Source of the DNA: Acidimicrobiaceae bacterium
GTDB taxonomy: Bacteria > Actinomycetota > Acidimicrobiia > Acidimicrobiales > RAAP-2
NCBI GenBank assembly: GCA_003168075.1
Contig: PMTL01000074.1
Location: 1 to 34,777, forward strand
Direction: 5' to 3'
Length of the DNA: 34,777 nucleotides
The position numbers and the translations under genes are program-made. Numbering within the stretch: position 1 is the stretch's first letter; each line of letters begins with the position of its first letter. Below, piece after piece: positions 23,966 through 32,018 of the stretch. The notes below the pieces were generated by a model. The model saw only the letters and a list, made by a program, of their open reading frames with translations, was not told the DNA's origin and made no database searches.

Positions 23966-26059
23966 GTGACGTCGGAATCGATAAATCAAAACGGAAGGTC
24001 GGATCAGTTGTCGGGATTACGGCTCAAGACCGAGTCCGAACCCTTCCTCGTCTCGGCTCTGGATGACCTCAGTCGCAGCGGTCCTCCCGACCAGATCCCG
24101 CTCGCGACATTGTTCCCACCCATTGCCGACTACGCCTTTCTATCGGACTGCGAAAATAGTTGCCTGGTCGCACCAACGGGTTCGATCGAATGGTTGTGTC
24201 TTCCCCGTCCCCACGATCCCAGCATCTTTGGAACCATTCTCGATCGCTCGGCGGGTTCCTTTCGTTTGGCACCCGTCGAGAGTGCAGTACCCGCTCACCG
24301 TCAATACGTACCGGGCACGATGTTGCTCGCCACCACGTGGCAAACTCGGAGCGGCTGGTTGGTGGTGACGGACTTTTTGGCCGTCGGGCCGTGGTATCGC
24401 GATAGAGAAAGGTCAGATCTGCACCGGCGCACTCCGGGCGACTTCGACGCGCGCCACATGTTGGTACGCTCGGCGACGTGTTTGCACGGTACCGTCGACG
24501 TCGCGCTCAGCTGCGAGCCAGCATTCGACTACGGGCGCGTTGACGCCCGGTGGGAGTACACGGGCAACGCATACGACCAAGTCGCGACCGTCAATTCTGA
24601 CTTCGATCGCCTCACGCTCAGTGGTGACATGAGGTTCGGCATCGAGGGTCGCACGGTCAAAGCTCGCCACCGTCTTACTGAGGGTGAGTCGTGCTTCGTC
24701 GTCTTGAACTGGGCCAACGAAGAATCGCCATCGACACGCCCACAAATTGACGCCATTCGCGCTGAAACCAGCCGCTTCTGGCGAAACTGGATCGACGGCG
24801 GGAAGTTCCCCGATCACCCGTGGCGCGAACTACTGCAACGAAGCGCCCTGACCCTGAAGGGGCTCACCTATGCGCCCACCGGAGCGCTGCTCGCTGCGCC
24901 GACTACGTCACTACCGGAAGAACCGGGCGGCCAACGCAACTGGGATTATCGATATACGTGGATTCGAGATGCGGCATTTACGCTGCGATCACTGCATGTG
25001 CTCGGTTTCGACACCGAGGCTGATGACTTCTTGGCGTTCCTCGGCGACGTGCTTGAACCCCACGGTCGCACTCCGGGCCCGGGCAAAGTGTCGCGTGGTG
25101 AGTTGCAAGTCCTATATCCGGTTGACAATTCCAACGCAGTTCATGAGATCGAACTTGATCACTTGTCGGGATATCTTGGTAGTCGTCCCGTGCGCCAGGG
25201 TAATGCAGCGCACAACCAAATTCAGTTTGACATCTTGGGCGCCATTGTGGACTGCGTCTTTGAACATACGAAGTCTCGTGATTCGCTGAGCGAGCGTTCG
25301 TGGCGAATCGTGGTCCAGGCGGTCGATGCGGCTCTCCTGTGCTGGCGTGAAAAAGACCGGGGAATCTGGGAAGTGCGCGGCGAACCAGCACATTTCACCT
25401 TCTCCAAGATCATGTGTTGGGTCGCCGCCGATCGTGGCGCGAGGCTCGCCGCGTTGCGGGGAGAAAAGGAGCGAGCGGAAGCCTGGTGGAGCGAAGCGCA
25501 AGAGATTCACGCCGACATCTGCGCCAATGCGCTCAGCGAAAAGGGTTATTTCGGTCAGTCGTACGGCAGTGATGAATTGGATGCCTCATTACTCCTACTA
25601 CCAATGCTGGGCTTCCTCCCGTCAGAGGACGAGCGCTTACGAGCCACCGTGCTCGAAATAGCGGACAAGCTGAGTGACGGCGCGTTCGTCTACCGCTACC
25701 GCAGTGACCTGACCGACGATGGCCTCGAAGGTCAACCCGAGGGGAGTTTCACCGCGTGCTCCTTCTGGCTCGTCTCGGCGTTGGTCGAGATCGGTGAGAT
25801 CGACCGAGCTCGCACCCAATGCGAGAAGTTGATCGGTGCGGCGAGTACGCTCGGGCTCTTCGGTGAGGAGATTGACCCGACGACCGCTCGCCACCTGGGT
25901 AATTTCCCTCAGGCGTTGACCCACCTCGCACTCATCAATGCCTTATTGCACGTCATCGACGCGGAGCAACGAGTCCCGCGGACTCCCATCGGACCGCCGG
26001 TCTCGCCGAGTTGGTGGAGTGCAGCGGGTAACCTCGACGGACAAAACGTCGTGCCCTAA
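23966..26059 (+). CDS. GH15 glucoamylase/trehalase-like glycoside hydrolase
   Basis: This 697-residue inverting alpha-glucosidase family enzyme starts at GTG 23966, with AAAGGA about 6 bases upstream. It has an N-terminal beta-sandwich domain (IADYAFLSDCENSCLVAPTGSIEWLCLPR) and an (alpha/alpha)6 barrel with RNWDYRYTWIRDAAF near residue 324, the likely general acid in DRGIWEVRGEP (Glu about 468), and the C-terminal general base in FGEEIDP (Glu about 634), followed by LGNFPQALTHLALIN. Both catalytic Glu are kept. There is no signal peptide, so it acts in the cytosol. Mycobacterial GH15 members of this shape are trehalases; lying 145 bases before otsA supports trehalose turnover, though alpha-glucan hydrolysis is possible. 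The first ~45 residues extend beyond the usual start. Confidence 0.92.
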   Translation: MTSESINQNGRSDQLSGLRLKTESEPFLVSALDDLSRSGPPDQIPLATLFPPIADYAFLSDCENSCLVAPTGSIEWLCLPRPHDPSIFGTILDRSAGSFRLAPVESAVPAHRQYVPGTMLLATTWQTRSGWLVVTDFLAVGPWYRDRERSDLHRRTPGDFDARHMLVRSATCLHGTVDVALSCEPAFDYGRVDARWEYTGNAYDQVATVNSDFDRLTLSGDMRFGIEGRTVKARHRLTEGESCFVVLNWANEESPSTRPQIDAIRAETSRFWRNWIDGGKFPDHPWRELLQRSALTLKGLTYAPTGALLAAPTTSLPEEPGGQRNWDYRYTWIRDAAFTLRSLHVLGFDTEADDFLAFLGDVLEPHGRTPGPGKVSRGELQVLYPVDNSNAVHEIELDHLSGYLGSRPVRQGNAAHNQIQFDILGAIVDCVFEHTKSRDSLSERSWRIVVQAVDAALLCWREKDRGIWEVRGEPAHFTFSKIMCWVAADRGARLAALRGEKERAEAWWSEAQEIHADICANALSEKGYFGQSYGSDELDASLLLLPMLGFLPSEDERLRATVLEIADKLSDGAFVYRYRSDLTDDGLEGQPEGSFTACSFWLVSALVEIGEIDRARTQCEKLIGAASTLGLFGEEIDPTTARHLGNFPQALTHLALINALLHVIDAEQRVPRTPIGPPVSPSWWSAAGNLDGQNVVP

Positions 26060-26177
26060 CTCGGCCTTGGCAACGACCGGTCGTGGAATATGTCATTCGA
26101 GCGGGCGATTTTGTTACCTCGAAGGGTGACAGCCCGGGATCAGACGAAAATCGTGAGTGGTTTTCGAACTTGGCCGT

Positions 26178-26183
26178 TAGGGT
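26178..26183 (+). promoter_or_regulatory. Candidate -10 box (TAGGGT) for otsA
   Basis: TAGGGT matches the TANNNT pattern and predicts +1 near 26190, leaving a 15-base leader with AGGA 8 bases before the otsA ATG. The GH15-otsA gap is 145 bases, so a separate otsA promoter is plausible. No clear -35 is present. Confidence 0.3.
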
Positions 26184-26204
26184 CGTACCCATAGGACGCT
26201 CACG

Positions 26205-27710
26205 ATGAATTCCAATACAGCTTCCGAGCATTCGACCATCGGCGAGGAACATCTTTCAGTTCCCGCGTCCGAGAGGGCTGACTTCGTCGTCGTTGCTAAT
26301 CGTTTACCCGTACAACAAGTGGTGACTGAGGGCGGCGAAGAGTGGCGGCCCAGCCCGGGCGGACTCGTGACCGCGCTTACGTCCGTGCTTCAAAATCACA
26401 ACAGTCTTTGGATTGGTTGGCCCGGTGCGTCCGGTGACGGAGATCCGCCGCTGACCTATGAGGGGATACGACTCAAAGCCGTCGCCATCAGCCCCGCCGA
26501 GCACGATAACTTTTACCTCGGATTCTCCAACGCCACTCTGTGGCCGCTCTACCACGACGCCATTCGCGCCCCGACGTTTCACCGCCATTGGTGGCAGACC
26601 TACAAGAAAATCAACATGCGCTTCGCCACGGCCGCGGCCGAATCGGTGGCGCCAGGTGGCACCGTGTGGATTCACGATTACCAGCTCCAGTTGGTGCCGA
26701 ACATGTTGCGCCAACTTCGGCCCGACGTGCGAATTGGCTTCTTCTTGCATATCCCGTTTCCACCCAGCGAGCTCTTCATGCAATTGCCGTGGCGCAAGGA
26801 AATCCTTGCGGGACTTCTGGGTTCGGACCTGGTTGGCTTCCAGGTGCCCCAGATGGCGTCGAATTTTTCACGCATCGCGAGGCGTCAGTTGGGAGCGAAG
26901 GGTACCGATTCAATGCTCGAATACGACGGTCGGCTCATCGGTGTCGGCGCGTTTCCGATCACTATCGACACAGCGCAGATCCGGGCACTGACGGCCGACG
27001 CCAAGATCCGTGAACGCGCCCGAGAGATTCGCAGAGACCTCGGCAACCCCGAGGTCGTGTTGCTCGGCGTGGACCGTCTCGACTACACAAAGGGTATTCA
27101 ACAGCGGATCAGAGCCATCACCGAGCTCTACGCGGACGGAACGATGAGTGGCGACAAGCACGTCATGGTGCAGGTCGCGGTACCCAGTCGCGAAGCCGAC
27201 GCGCACTACGAACTCGAACGCCACAGTCTCGAGCAGGTCGTGAGTGAGATGAATGGCGACCACAGCCTGGTCGGTAGCCCCATCATTCATTACCTTCACC
27301 AAAACATGCCGTTTGATGAGTTGCTCGCGCTCTACTTAGCAGCGGACATCATGTTGGTGACGCCGTTTCGTGACGGGATGAATCTGGTCGCCAAAGAATA
27401 CGTGGCCTCACGGACCAATCTCACGGGACGCCTCGTGCTGAGTGAATTCGCCGGTGCCGCCGCGGAACTTCGCGGCGCTTTTATGGTCAATCCCCACGAT
27501 CTCGACGGCATCAAGGAGGCGGTCTGCCTCGCCCTGAAGGTCAGTCCCAAGGAGGCGCGGGCACGCATGTCGCGGATGCGTCGCCGAACACTGCGCCACG
27601 ACGTCTATGACTGGGCGGAGTCATTCCTTGCGTCCCTGCAGCACGTCGCGGCGGTCGATTCGAGAGAACAGGCCGGAGAGTTTGACCCGCCTGAGGACGG
27701 GAAATCCTAA
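26205..27710 (+). CDS. otsA: Trehalose-6-phosphate synthase OtsA (GT20)
   Basis: This 501-residue retaining GT-B enzyme makes trehalose 6-phosphate from a nucleotide-glucose and glucose 6-phosphate. Conserved elements are FVVVANRLPVQQ and PSPGGLVTAL (donor-site Gly/Arg region), LWIGWPG, VWIHDYQLQLVPNMLRQL, GFFLHIPFPPSELFMQLPWR, GVDRLDYTKGIQQRI near residue 290 (Arg/Lys contacting phosphates), and TPFRDGMNLVAKEYVA with SEFAGAA. The N-terminal ~25 residues are extra and polar. No OtsB domain is fused at the C-terminus, and no OtsB-type (HAD-IIB) gene is in the window. It pairs with the upstream GH15 enzyme as the making and breaking arms of trehalose metabolism. Confidence 0.96.
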   Translation: MNSNTASEHSTIGEEHLSVPASERADFVVVANRLPVQQVVTEGGEEWRPSPGGLVTALTSVLQNHNSLWIGWPGASGDGDPPLTYEGIRLKAVAISPAEHDNFYLGFSNATLWPLYHDAIRAPTFHRHWWQTYKKINMRFATAAAESVAPGGTVWIHDYQLQLVPNMLRQLRPDVRIGFFLHIPFPPSELFMQLPWRKEILAGLLGSDLVGFQVPQMASNFSRIARRQLGAKGTDSMLEYDGRLIGVGAFPITIDTAQIRALTADAKIRERAREIRRDLGNPEVVLLGVDRLDYTKGIQQRIRAITELYADGTMSGDKHVMVQVAVPSREADAHYELERHSLEQVVSEMNGDHSLVGSPIIHYLHQNMPFDELLALYLAADIMLVTPFRDGMNLVAKEYVASRTNLTGRLVLSEFAGAAAELRGAFMVNPHDLDGIKEAVCLALKVSPKEARARMSRMRRRTLRHDVYDWAESFLASLQHVAAVDSREQAGEFDPPEDGKS

Positions 27711-27732
27711 CAGTCATCGCTTCGCTTGGGGT

Positions 27733-28506
27733 CTAGAGATCGTCGACTAGTTCTGCGACGGAACCAACAACTCTCGATGGACGAAACGGGAAACGATCAA
27801 AATCCTCGATACCGTCCACGCCGGAGAGAACGAGGATGGTGTCTAGGCCGGCGTCGACGCCAGCCATAATGTCGGTCGCCATGCGGTCCCCGATCATGAC
27901 GGAACCTTTGGGGTTCGCTTCGAGGACGTCGAGAGCTTCTCGAATCATCCGTGCGTTGGGCTTGCCGACGAAGTACGGGGCGACGCCGGTGGCGCGTTCA
28001 ATGACGGCGGCCATTGCTCCACAGCCGGGCAACGAACCGCGCATGCCAGGGCCCGTCGGCTCGGGATTGGTGGCGACGAAGCGGCTGCCATTTTCAATGA
28101 GGCCAATCGCCGTAGCGAAGTCGTCGAATGAGTAGTCCTGGGTCTCACCGAGCACGACATAGTCAGCGTTATCCTTGACCTCTCGATAATTCACGTTGCG
28201 CAGGGCCAGGCGCAGACTCTCCTCGCCAATGACAAATGCACTCCCACCCGGTCGTTGCGAGTTGACGAACTCCGCAGTCGCGAGAGCCGAAGTCCAGAAC
28301 TGTGGCTCGTCAACGTCGAGTCCGACCGTGGCGAGGCGCTCGCTCAATTCTCGAGGAGAAAACATTGAATTATTCGTGAGCACCAAAAAATTGCGACGGG
28401 TTGAGCGCAGCCCATCGAGGAACCGATCAGCTCCCGACACCATGGAGTTCCCATGAAGTAATACGCCGTCCATGTCACAGAGCACGGTGCGCGGCAATTT
28501 GTTCAT
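27733..28506 (-). CDS. HAD-IIA family phosphatase (NagD/p-nitrophenylphosphatase-like)
   Basis: This 257-residue HAD hydrolase has all four motifs: CDMDGVLLHGN (nucleophile and acid Asp), VLTNNS, the Lys in VGKPNARMI, and MIGDRMATDIMAGVDAG (metal-binding Asp). A C2-type cap lies between motifs II and III, defining the HAD-IIA (NagD, phosphoglycolate/nucleotide phosphatase) group. The substrate is unknown. ATG at 28506 is the natural start, with GAGG just before it; TAAGGT at 28519-28514 would put +1 one base before the ATG. It converges on otsA with only 22 bases between the stop codons. Confidence 0.88.
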   Translation of the reverse strand: MNKLPRTVLCDMDGVLLHGNSMVSGADRFLDGLRSTRRNFLVLTNNSMFSPRELSERLATVGLDVDEPQFWTSALATAEFVNSQRPGGSAFVIGEESLRLALRNVNYREVKDNADYVVLGETQDYSFDDFATAIGLIENGSRFVATNPEPTGPGMRGSLPGCGAMAAVIERATGVAPYFVGKPNARMIREALDVLEANPKGSVMIGDRMATDIMAGVDAGLDTILVLSGVDGIEDFDRFPFRPSRVVGSVAELVDDL

Positions 28507-28867
28507 CACCTCTACCTTAGAGAACCACACTGGCCTGATCGGCGTCACGCGGATCGAAATATTGAGACCGACAACGCCGCACGATCACTACGACGCTTAC
28601 CCGGACCTCATTGCGACCTTCCGGCACCTTAGTCAGGTGACCATGCGACGGCCGGTACCGCACTGCGCCACCCGCAGCGACATTCGCGTACGACCTCGAC
28701 GTTGTGACCTTCGTCACATTGAAGAACGTGGCCGACGTATTGAGACCTTGTGGAGTCATCGACCACGAAGAGATGATCACGAATTCCTATGACGTTGTGC
28801 CCTACGTGGCTTCGTCAATCTGGGTCCATACTCGACAGGGGGGGTGAAACTAGCGAAGGGTGAAGTC
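28507..28867. other. 361-base divergent intergenic region
   Basis: This stretch separates the minus-strand HAD gene from the plus-strand secreted-protein cluster and must hold both promoters. No strong -35/-10 pair is obvious. A run of seven G residues lies at about 28839-28845, near the cluster's start. Small open frames on either strand look spurious. Confidence 0.4.
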
Positions 28868-29455
28868 ATGAAGAGAGTCCGTAGAGTCAGTTCGCTGGCC
28901 GCAGCCGGTTTGATTGGTGTGGTGGGTATCGGAACCACCGGAGCGGGAGCGGCAGCCACGCACAGCGTGCACGCAATCTCGACAAGTGCCCACGTCGCAA
29001 AGACGAAAAAACTCAGTTTCACAGCCACCTACAACGGCACCGTAAAAATCCTCTGGGGCGCCAGCAACGTTGACGGAACGATGAGCGGGACCGGTAAGGC
29101 AACCACACTTGGATCAGGTTCAATAACGGCCAGCGGCGCTACCACGTCGTTCTCGACCTCCAGTTCCTCCGATCCACTCCGTGGTAGCGCCGTACTCAAG
29201 GGCCCCGGTGGTTCACTCACCGTCTCGGCAGTAAATGTGAGCGCAACGACCACCTCCTCCGTCGCACCTACCAGTAAGGACCCCGACCCAGTCACCATTT
29301 CCGGGACGGTCAAGGTGTCCAAGGGAACGGGCAAGTTCGTTGGCGCGACCGGGACACTGAGCGTCCACGCCTCCTTCACGGTGAACACCACGTCAGGGAG
29401 TGAGAAGCAGAACTTTAATGCCACGCTCAAGGGTTCCTTGAACGTCAAAGCCTAA
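28868..29455 (+). CDS. Secreted protein of unknown function, beta-rich (cluster gene 1)
   Basis: This 195-residue protein starts at ATG 28868, with AAGGG upstream. It has a signal peptide (MKRVRRVSSLAAAGLIGVVG, then GAGAAATHS) and a Ser/Thr/Gly/Val-rich mature part (about 45-195) of alternating short strands. The segment GTVKVSKGTGKFVGATGTLS resembles the last strands of small secreted beta-barrels that contain a G-T-G-x-F/Y-x-G-A-T/R-G motif (allene oxide cyclase/dirigent-like). There are no cysteines, no lipobox and no obvious sorting signal. I do not recognise a specific family. It is first of three consecutive secreted-protein genes; the next begins 23 bases after its stop. Confidence 0.8.
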   Translation: MKRVRRVSSLAAAGLIGVVGIGTTGAGAAATHSVHAISTSAHVAKTKKLSFTATYNGTVKILWGASNVDGTMSGTGKATTLGSGSITASGATTSFSTSSSSDPLRGSAVLKGPGGSLTVSAVNVSATTTSSVAPTSKDPDPVTISGTVKVSKGTGKFVGATGTLSVHASFTVNTTSGSEKQNFNATLKGSLNVKA

Positions 29456-29478
29456 CGAGAAAGACAGGAGAAATACCC

Positions 29479-30120
29479 ATGAGAAAGATAGCAACACACG
29501 TCGCGGTAACTGCGATGGTTCTTGGCAGCGTGGCGTTTTTTGGAGCCACCAGTTCAGGTGCTTCAACCACCAAGGCCACTCCAGTAGCACCGCCCTTCGT
29601 GACCGGCAACAAGTACCTTTCGGTCAACGTTGACACCGTCACCGGCGCGGGTAGCCCGGGAGTAGTTGGAGGCGGTTGCTACTTAGAAAACAGCTTCATC
29701 CAGGGCCAGACAGTGGTCTTTCGTATGTGGGGAATTGACAACGCCACTGGTGGCCCACTGACCGGATCTCCCCTCGCTAAGGCGAACGTGCAAAGTGTGG
29801 TGATTAAGGACCTGCCGGGCGTTTCACCGAACCCGGTCATGGCGTACTCGACCAGAGACGGTTACTACACCTTCGGCTGGTCCACCTCAGCCAAGACTCC
29901 CACTGGTCTCGTACCCTTCAAGGTGATTGTCACCTTGGCTCCGACCAAGGCGGTCTACAAGACGATCCGCGTCAAGGTCGGTAGCAAGATGACCACCGTG
30001 AAGGTCGTCGTGCAAGCGGCGCACGGACCGGTCAGTTACGCCTACTCCGAGGCCAGCCTGACCAAGGGCACGGGTTCACTTCCGGCGCCGTCCATGTTGA
30101 CCATTAACGCCGCGGCGTGA
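29479..30120 (+). CDS. Secreted Ig-like protein of unknown function (cluster gene 2)
   Basis: This 213-residue protein has an AGGAG 8 bases before ATG 29479 and a signal peptide (MRKIATHVAVTAMVLGSVAFF, then SSGAS). The mature part contains GGCYLENSFIQGQTVVFRMW, a Gly/Pro loop, and YYTFGWSTSAKTPTGLVPFK, a pattern like extracellular Ig-like beta-sandwich domains that modulate partners or bind ligands. A single Cys lies near residue 67. The C-terminal third is basic, with a VKVGSKMTTVKVVVQ strand pair. No enzyme motif is seen and I do not recognise the family. It is probably co-transcribed with the preceding gene. Confidence 0.8.
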   Translation: MRKIATHVAVTAMVLGSVAFFGATSSGASTTKATPVAPPFVTGNKYLSVNVDTVTGAGSPGVVGGGCYLENSFIQGQTVVFRMWGIDNATGGPLTGSPLAKANVQSVVIKDLPGVSPNPVMAYSTRDGYYTFGWSTSAKTPTGLVPFKVIVTLAPTKAVYKTIRVKVGSKMTTVKVVVQAAHGPVSYAYSEASLTKGTGSLPAPSMLTINAAA

Positions 30121-30158
30121 TCTGAGAATTGAAGAAGTTACCGCATCACCAGCTGTTC

Positions 30159-30207
30159 CTTCGCAAGCCCGAACAACGTTACACCGGCCGAGTTCGGGCT
30201 TGCGAAG
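30159..30207 (+). terminator. 16-bp perfect inverted repeat between secreted-protein genes 2 and 3
   Basis: Arms 30159-30174 and 30192-30207 are perfect complements, with a 17-base loop (30175-30191). The repeat lies 39 bases after the gene 2 stop and 69 bases before the gene 3 start. It has no T-tract after it. It could terminate or attenuate transcription, protect the upstream mRNA, or be a protein-binding site. Confidence 0.5.
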
Positions 30208-30275
30208 TAGATCGCGACAGAAAGATCTTCTGCAGCGAGGAGGAACACGCCGTGAGGCGTGAAAGGAGTTCTCTC

Positions 30276-31958
30276 ATGTTCCAGGCACACCAACGAGGTC
30301 GTGGCCCTCGACTTCTGGGGCTCTTCGCCGCAGCGGTTTTACCCGTGGCCCTATTGATCAGTCCCAGCGGGGCTGCCACGGTTACGACTCCCACGGTCAA
30401 CCCAATAACCTTGGTAGCGCCCAGCCTCTTGCCGGGCGTGCCCGCACTCCCGGGACCGCTGAGTCCTTCCTTTACTGTCGCCAACTCCCTCGGCTCGATC
30501 AGTGCCAGTCCTGATGAAGGCGTGCAAAATACTCCCGTCACTTTGAGCGGCGCGGGACTCGCCGTCAACGCAAAGGTGGCCATCGAGTGGTCAACATCGA
30601 GCGCCACCTGGGTCGCCGATGTGGAACCAAACACGGTGAACTACTTGGGTCGCGCCTCGTCGACCTTCAACGTGACCTTGGCCACCGTCACCACGAACGC
30701 GAGTGGCGCCTTTAGCTATCAGTTCAACGCGCCGGCTGACTTCGGTGGACTGCACACCATCTACGCGGTGGTGAACGGAGTCGAAGTCGCCCAGGGTGGA
30801 TTCACCCTATTGCGCATACTGAGCGTCACTCCGACCAGTGGGCCTATCGGCACGCCAATCACCATTACCTACACCGGAATGGGTGCGAGTCTCTACACCG
30901 GCGGCGCATCGGTGCTCTACGACAATCACTACACCGGCGAGATGATGGCGAACTGGACTCGCGGTACGGCCAGCATCGTGATCCGCGCCGCTGGTCCCGT
31001 CGGCGTGCACTTCATTCAAGTCGGCAACGCCATCAGTTATCTCTACCTCAACGTGGTGCAGTCGCCGATCCCCTACACCAACGGGGGCACCGTGGATTTT
31101 CACGTGACCAAGGACAATGGTCCGCCGGCCTCGGTCATTGACTGGCCGGCTAACGTCACCGCCACCGTGAGTCAAGTGACCACGTTGTCGACCGCGGGTC
31201 TGGACCCCAACTCCAAGGCGGTCGCCACGCTCGCCAGGACCGTGGGACCCGTCGACACGCTGACGACCTTGAACGTGACGGGTCTACCCACGACCGGCAC
31301 CCAGAAGTTGGTCTGGTCGACCGTTGTGGGTAACCGGGTGAACTGCGACAGTACGTGCTGGGCCTTTAACTCGGTGCCGCTCGGGTCAGCGACCGTCACT
31401 AACGGTGATCTCAGCGCTCCCATAAAGATCCCCGACGGTCTCGGCGGCTGGCACGTCGTTCAGGTTCTGAACGGTTCCACCATTGAGGCCCAAGTGCCCT
31501 TCTACGTCAAAGAGAGCATCGTGGCCTTCAAGAACGTGAAGGGCACGATCGTAAGCATGGGGCTCGCGACAGCAAACGACACGACGGCGGGACTCGGCAC
31601 TGGTCAAGCCGGTGCGGGTAGTCACGTGTTCAAGGAGGGTCAGGAGTTCACGATCAGTATCAAGGGCGTGGGGTGGACCCAACTCGACAATACTCTGGGC
31701 GTGGACTACGACAACAGTTACATGGGCTATGGCTGCGGCTTCAACTCCAACGGCTACATGGTGATTCACCTGCGTGCCACCGGTGGACCAGGTACACACC
31801 TGATTGACCTTTATCCCATGCTCTATTCACTCTCACCGTCCTTCGCCAGCACGCCGTACGGCATGGTGCCAGTTCTCTCCTACGCTCGCGACTACCCCGG
31901 TCTCGCCTTGGGATATCACGTGCCGGCGATTCGCTTCGCTATCACGGTCATTAAGTAA
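30276..31958 (+). CDS. Large secreted IPT/TIG-like protein of unknown function (cluster gene 3)
   Basis: This 560-residue secreted protein starts at ATG 30276, with AAAGGAG 8 bases upstream; an in-frame TTG at 30129 would run through the hairpin and is unlikely. The signal peptide is RLLGLFAAAVLPVALLI then PSGAATV. The mature region has several IPT/TIG-like beta domains, seen in SASPDEGVQNTPVTLSGAGL and SVTPTSGPIGTPITITYTGM. Two distant segments (about residues 199-255 and 462-513) share a YDN-x-Y-x-G core followed by I-x-L/I-R-A-x-G-x-x-G-x-H-x-I, so they look like an internal duplication. Few Cys (NCDSTCW near 355, GYGCG near 485). There is no anchor or lipobox; it is probably released or a surface-layer component. 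No family is recognised with confidence. Confidence 0.82.
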   Translation: MFQAHQRGRGPRLLGLFAAAVLPVALLISPSGAATVTTPTVNPITLVAPSLLPGVPALPGPLSPSFTVANSLGSISASPDEGVQNTPVTLSGAGLAVNAKVAIEWSTSSATWVADVEPNTVNYLGRASSTFNVTLATVTTNASGAFSYQFNAPADFGGLHTIYAVVNGVEVAQGGFTLLRILSVTPTSGPIGTPITITYTGMGASLYTGGASVLYDNHYTGEMMANWTRGTASIVIRAAGPVGVHFIQVGNAISYLYLNVVQSPIPYTNGGTVDFHVTKDNGPPASVIDWPANVTATVSQVTTLSTAGLDPNSKAVATLARTVGPVDTLTTLNVTGLPTTGTQKLVWSTVVGNRVNCDSTCWAFNSVPLGSATVTNGDLSAPIKIPDGLGGWHVVQVLNGSTIEAQVPFYVKESIVAFKNVKGTIVSMGLATANDTTAGLGTGQAGAGSHVFKEGQEFTISIKGVGWTQLDNTLGVDYDNSYMGYGCGFNSNGYMVIHLRATGGPGTHLIDLYPMLYSLSPSFASTPYGMVPVLSYARDYPGLALGYHVPAIRFAITVIK

Positions 31959-31978
31959 AACTGCCCGTCAGAGCATCG

Positions 31979-32016
31979 AACACGCCCCGTCATCCTCTTG
32001 GGTGGCGGGGCGTGTT
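31979..32016. terminator. Bidirectional terminator hairpin between convergent genes
   Basis: Arms 31979-31995 and 32000-32016 form a 17-bp stem (11 perfect outer pairs, then mostly paired with G-T wobbles) around a TCTT loop. It begins 20 bases after the stop of secreted gene 3 and ends 2 bases before the stop of the MMPL gene, so it can serve both strands. The following U-tract is weak. Confidence 0.75.
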
Positions 32017-32018
32017 CT

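Noticed and set aside
28517-28780. 87-codon minus-strand frame in the intergenic region before the secreted cluster
   Set aside because: No ribosome site, no recognisable motif, and composition unlike neighbouring proteins.
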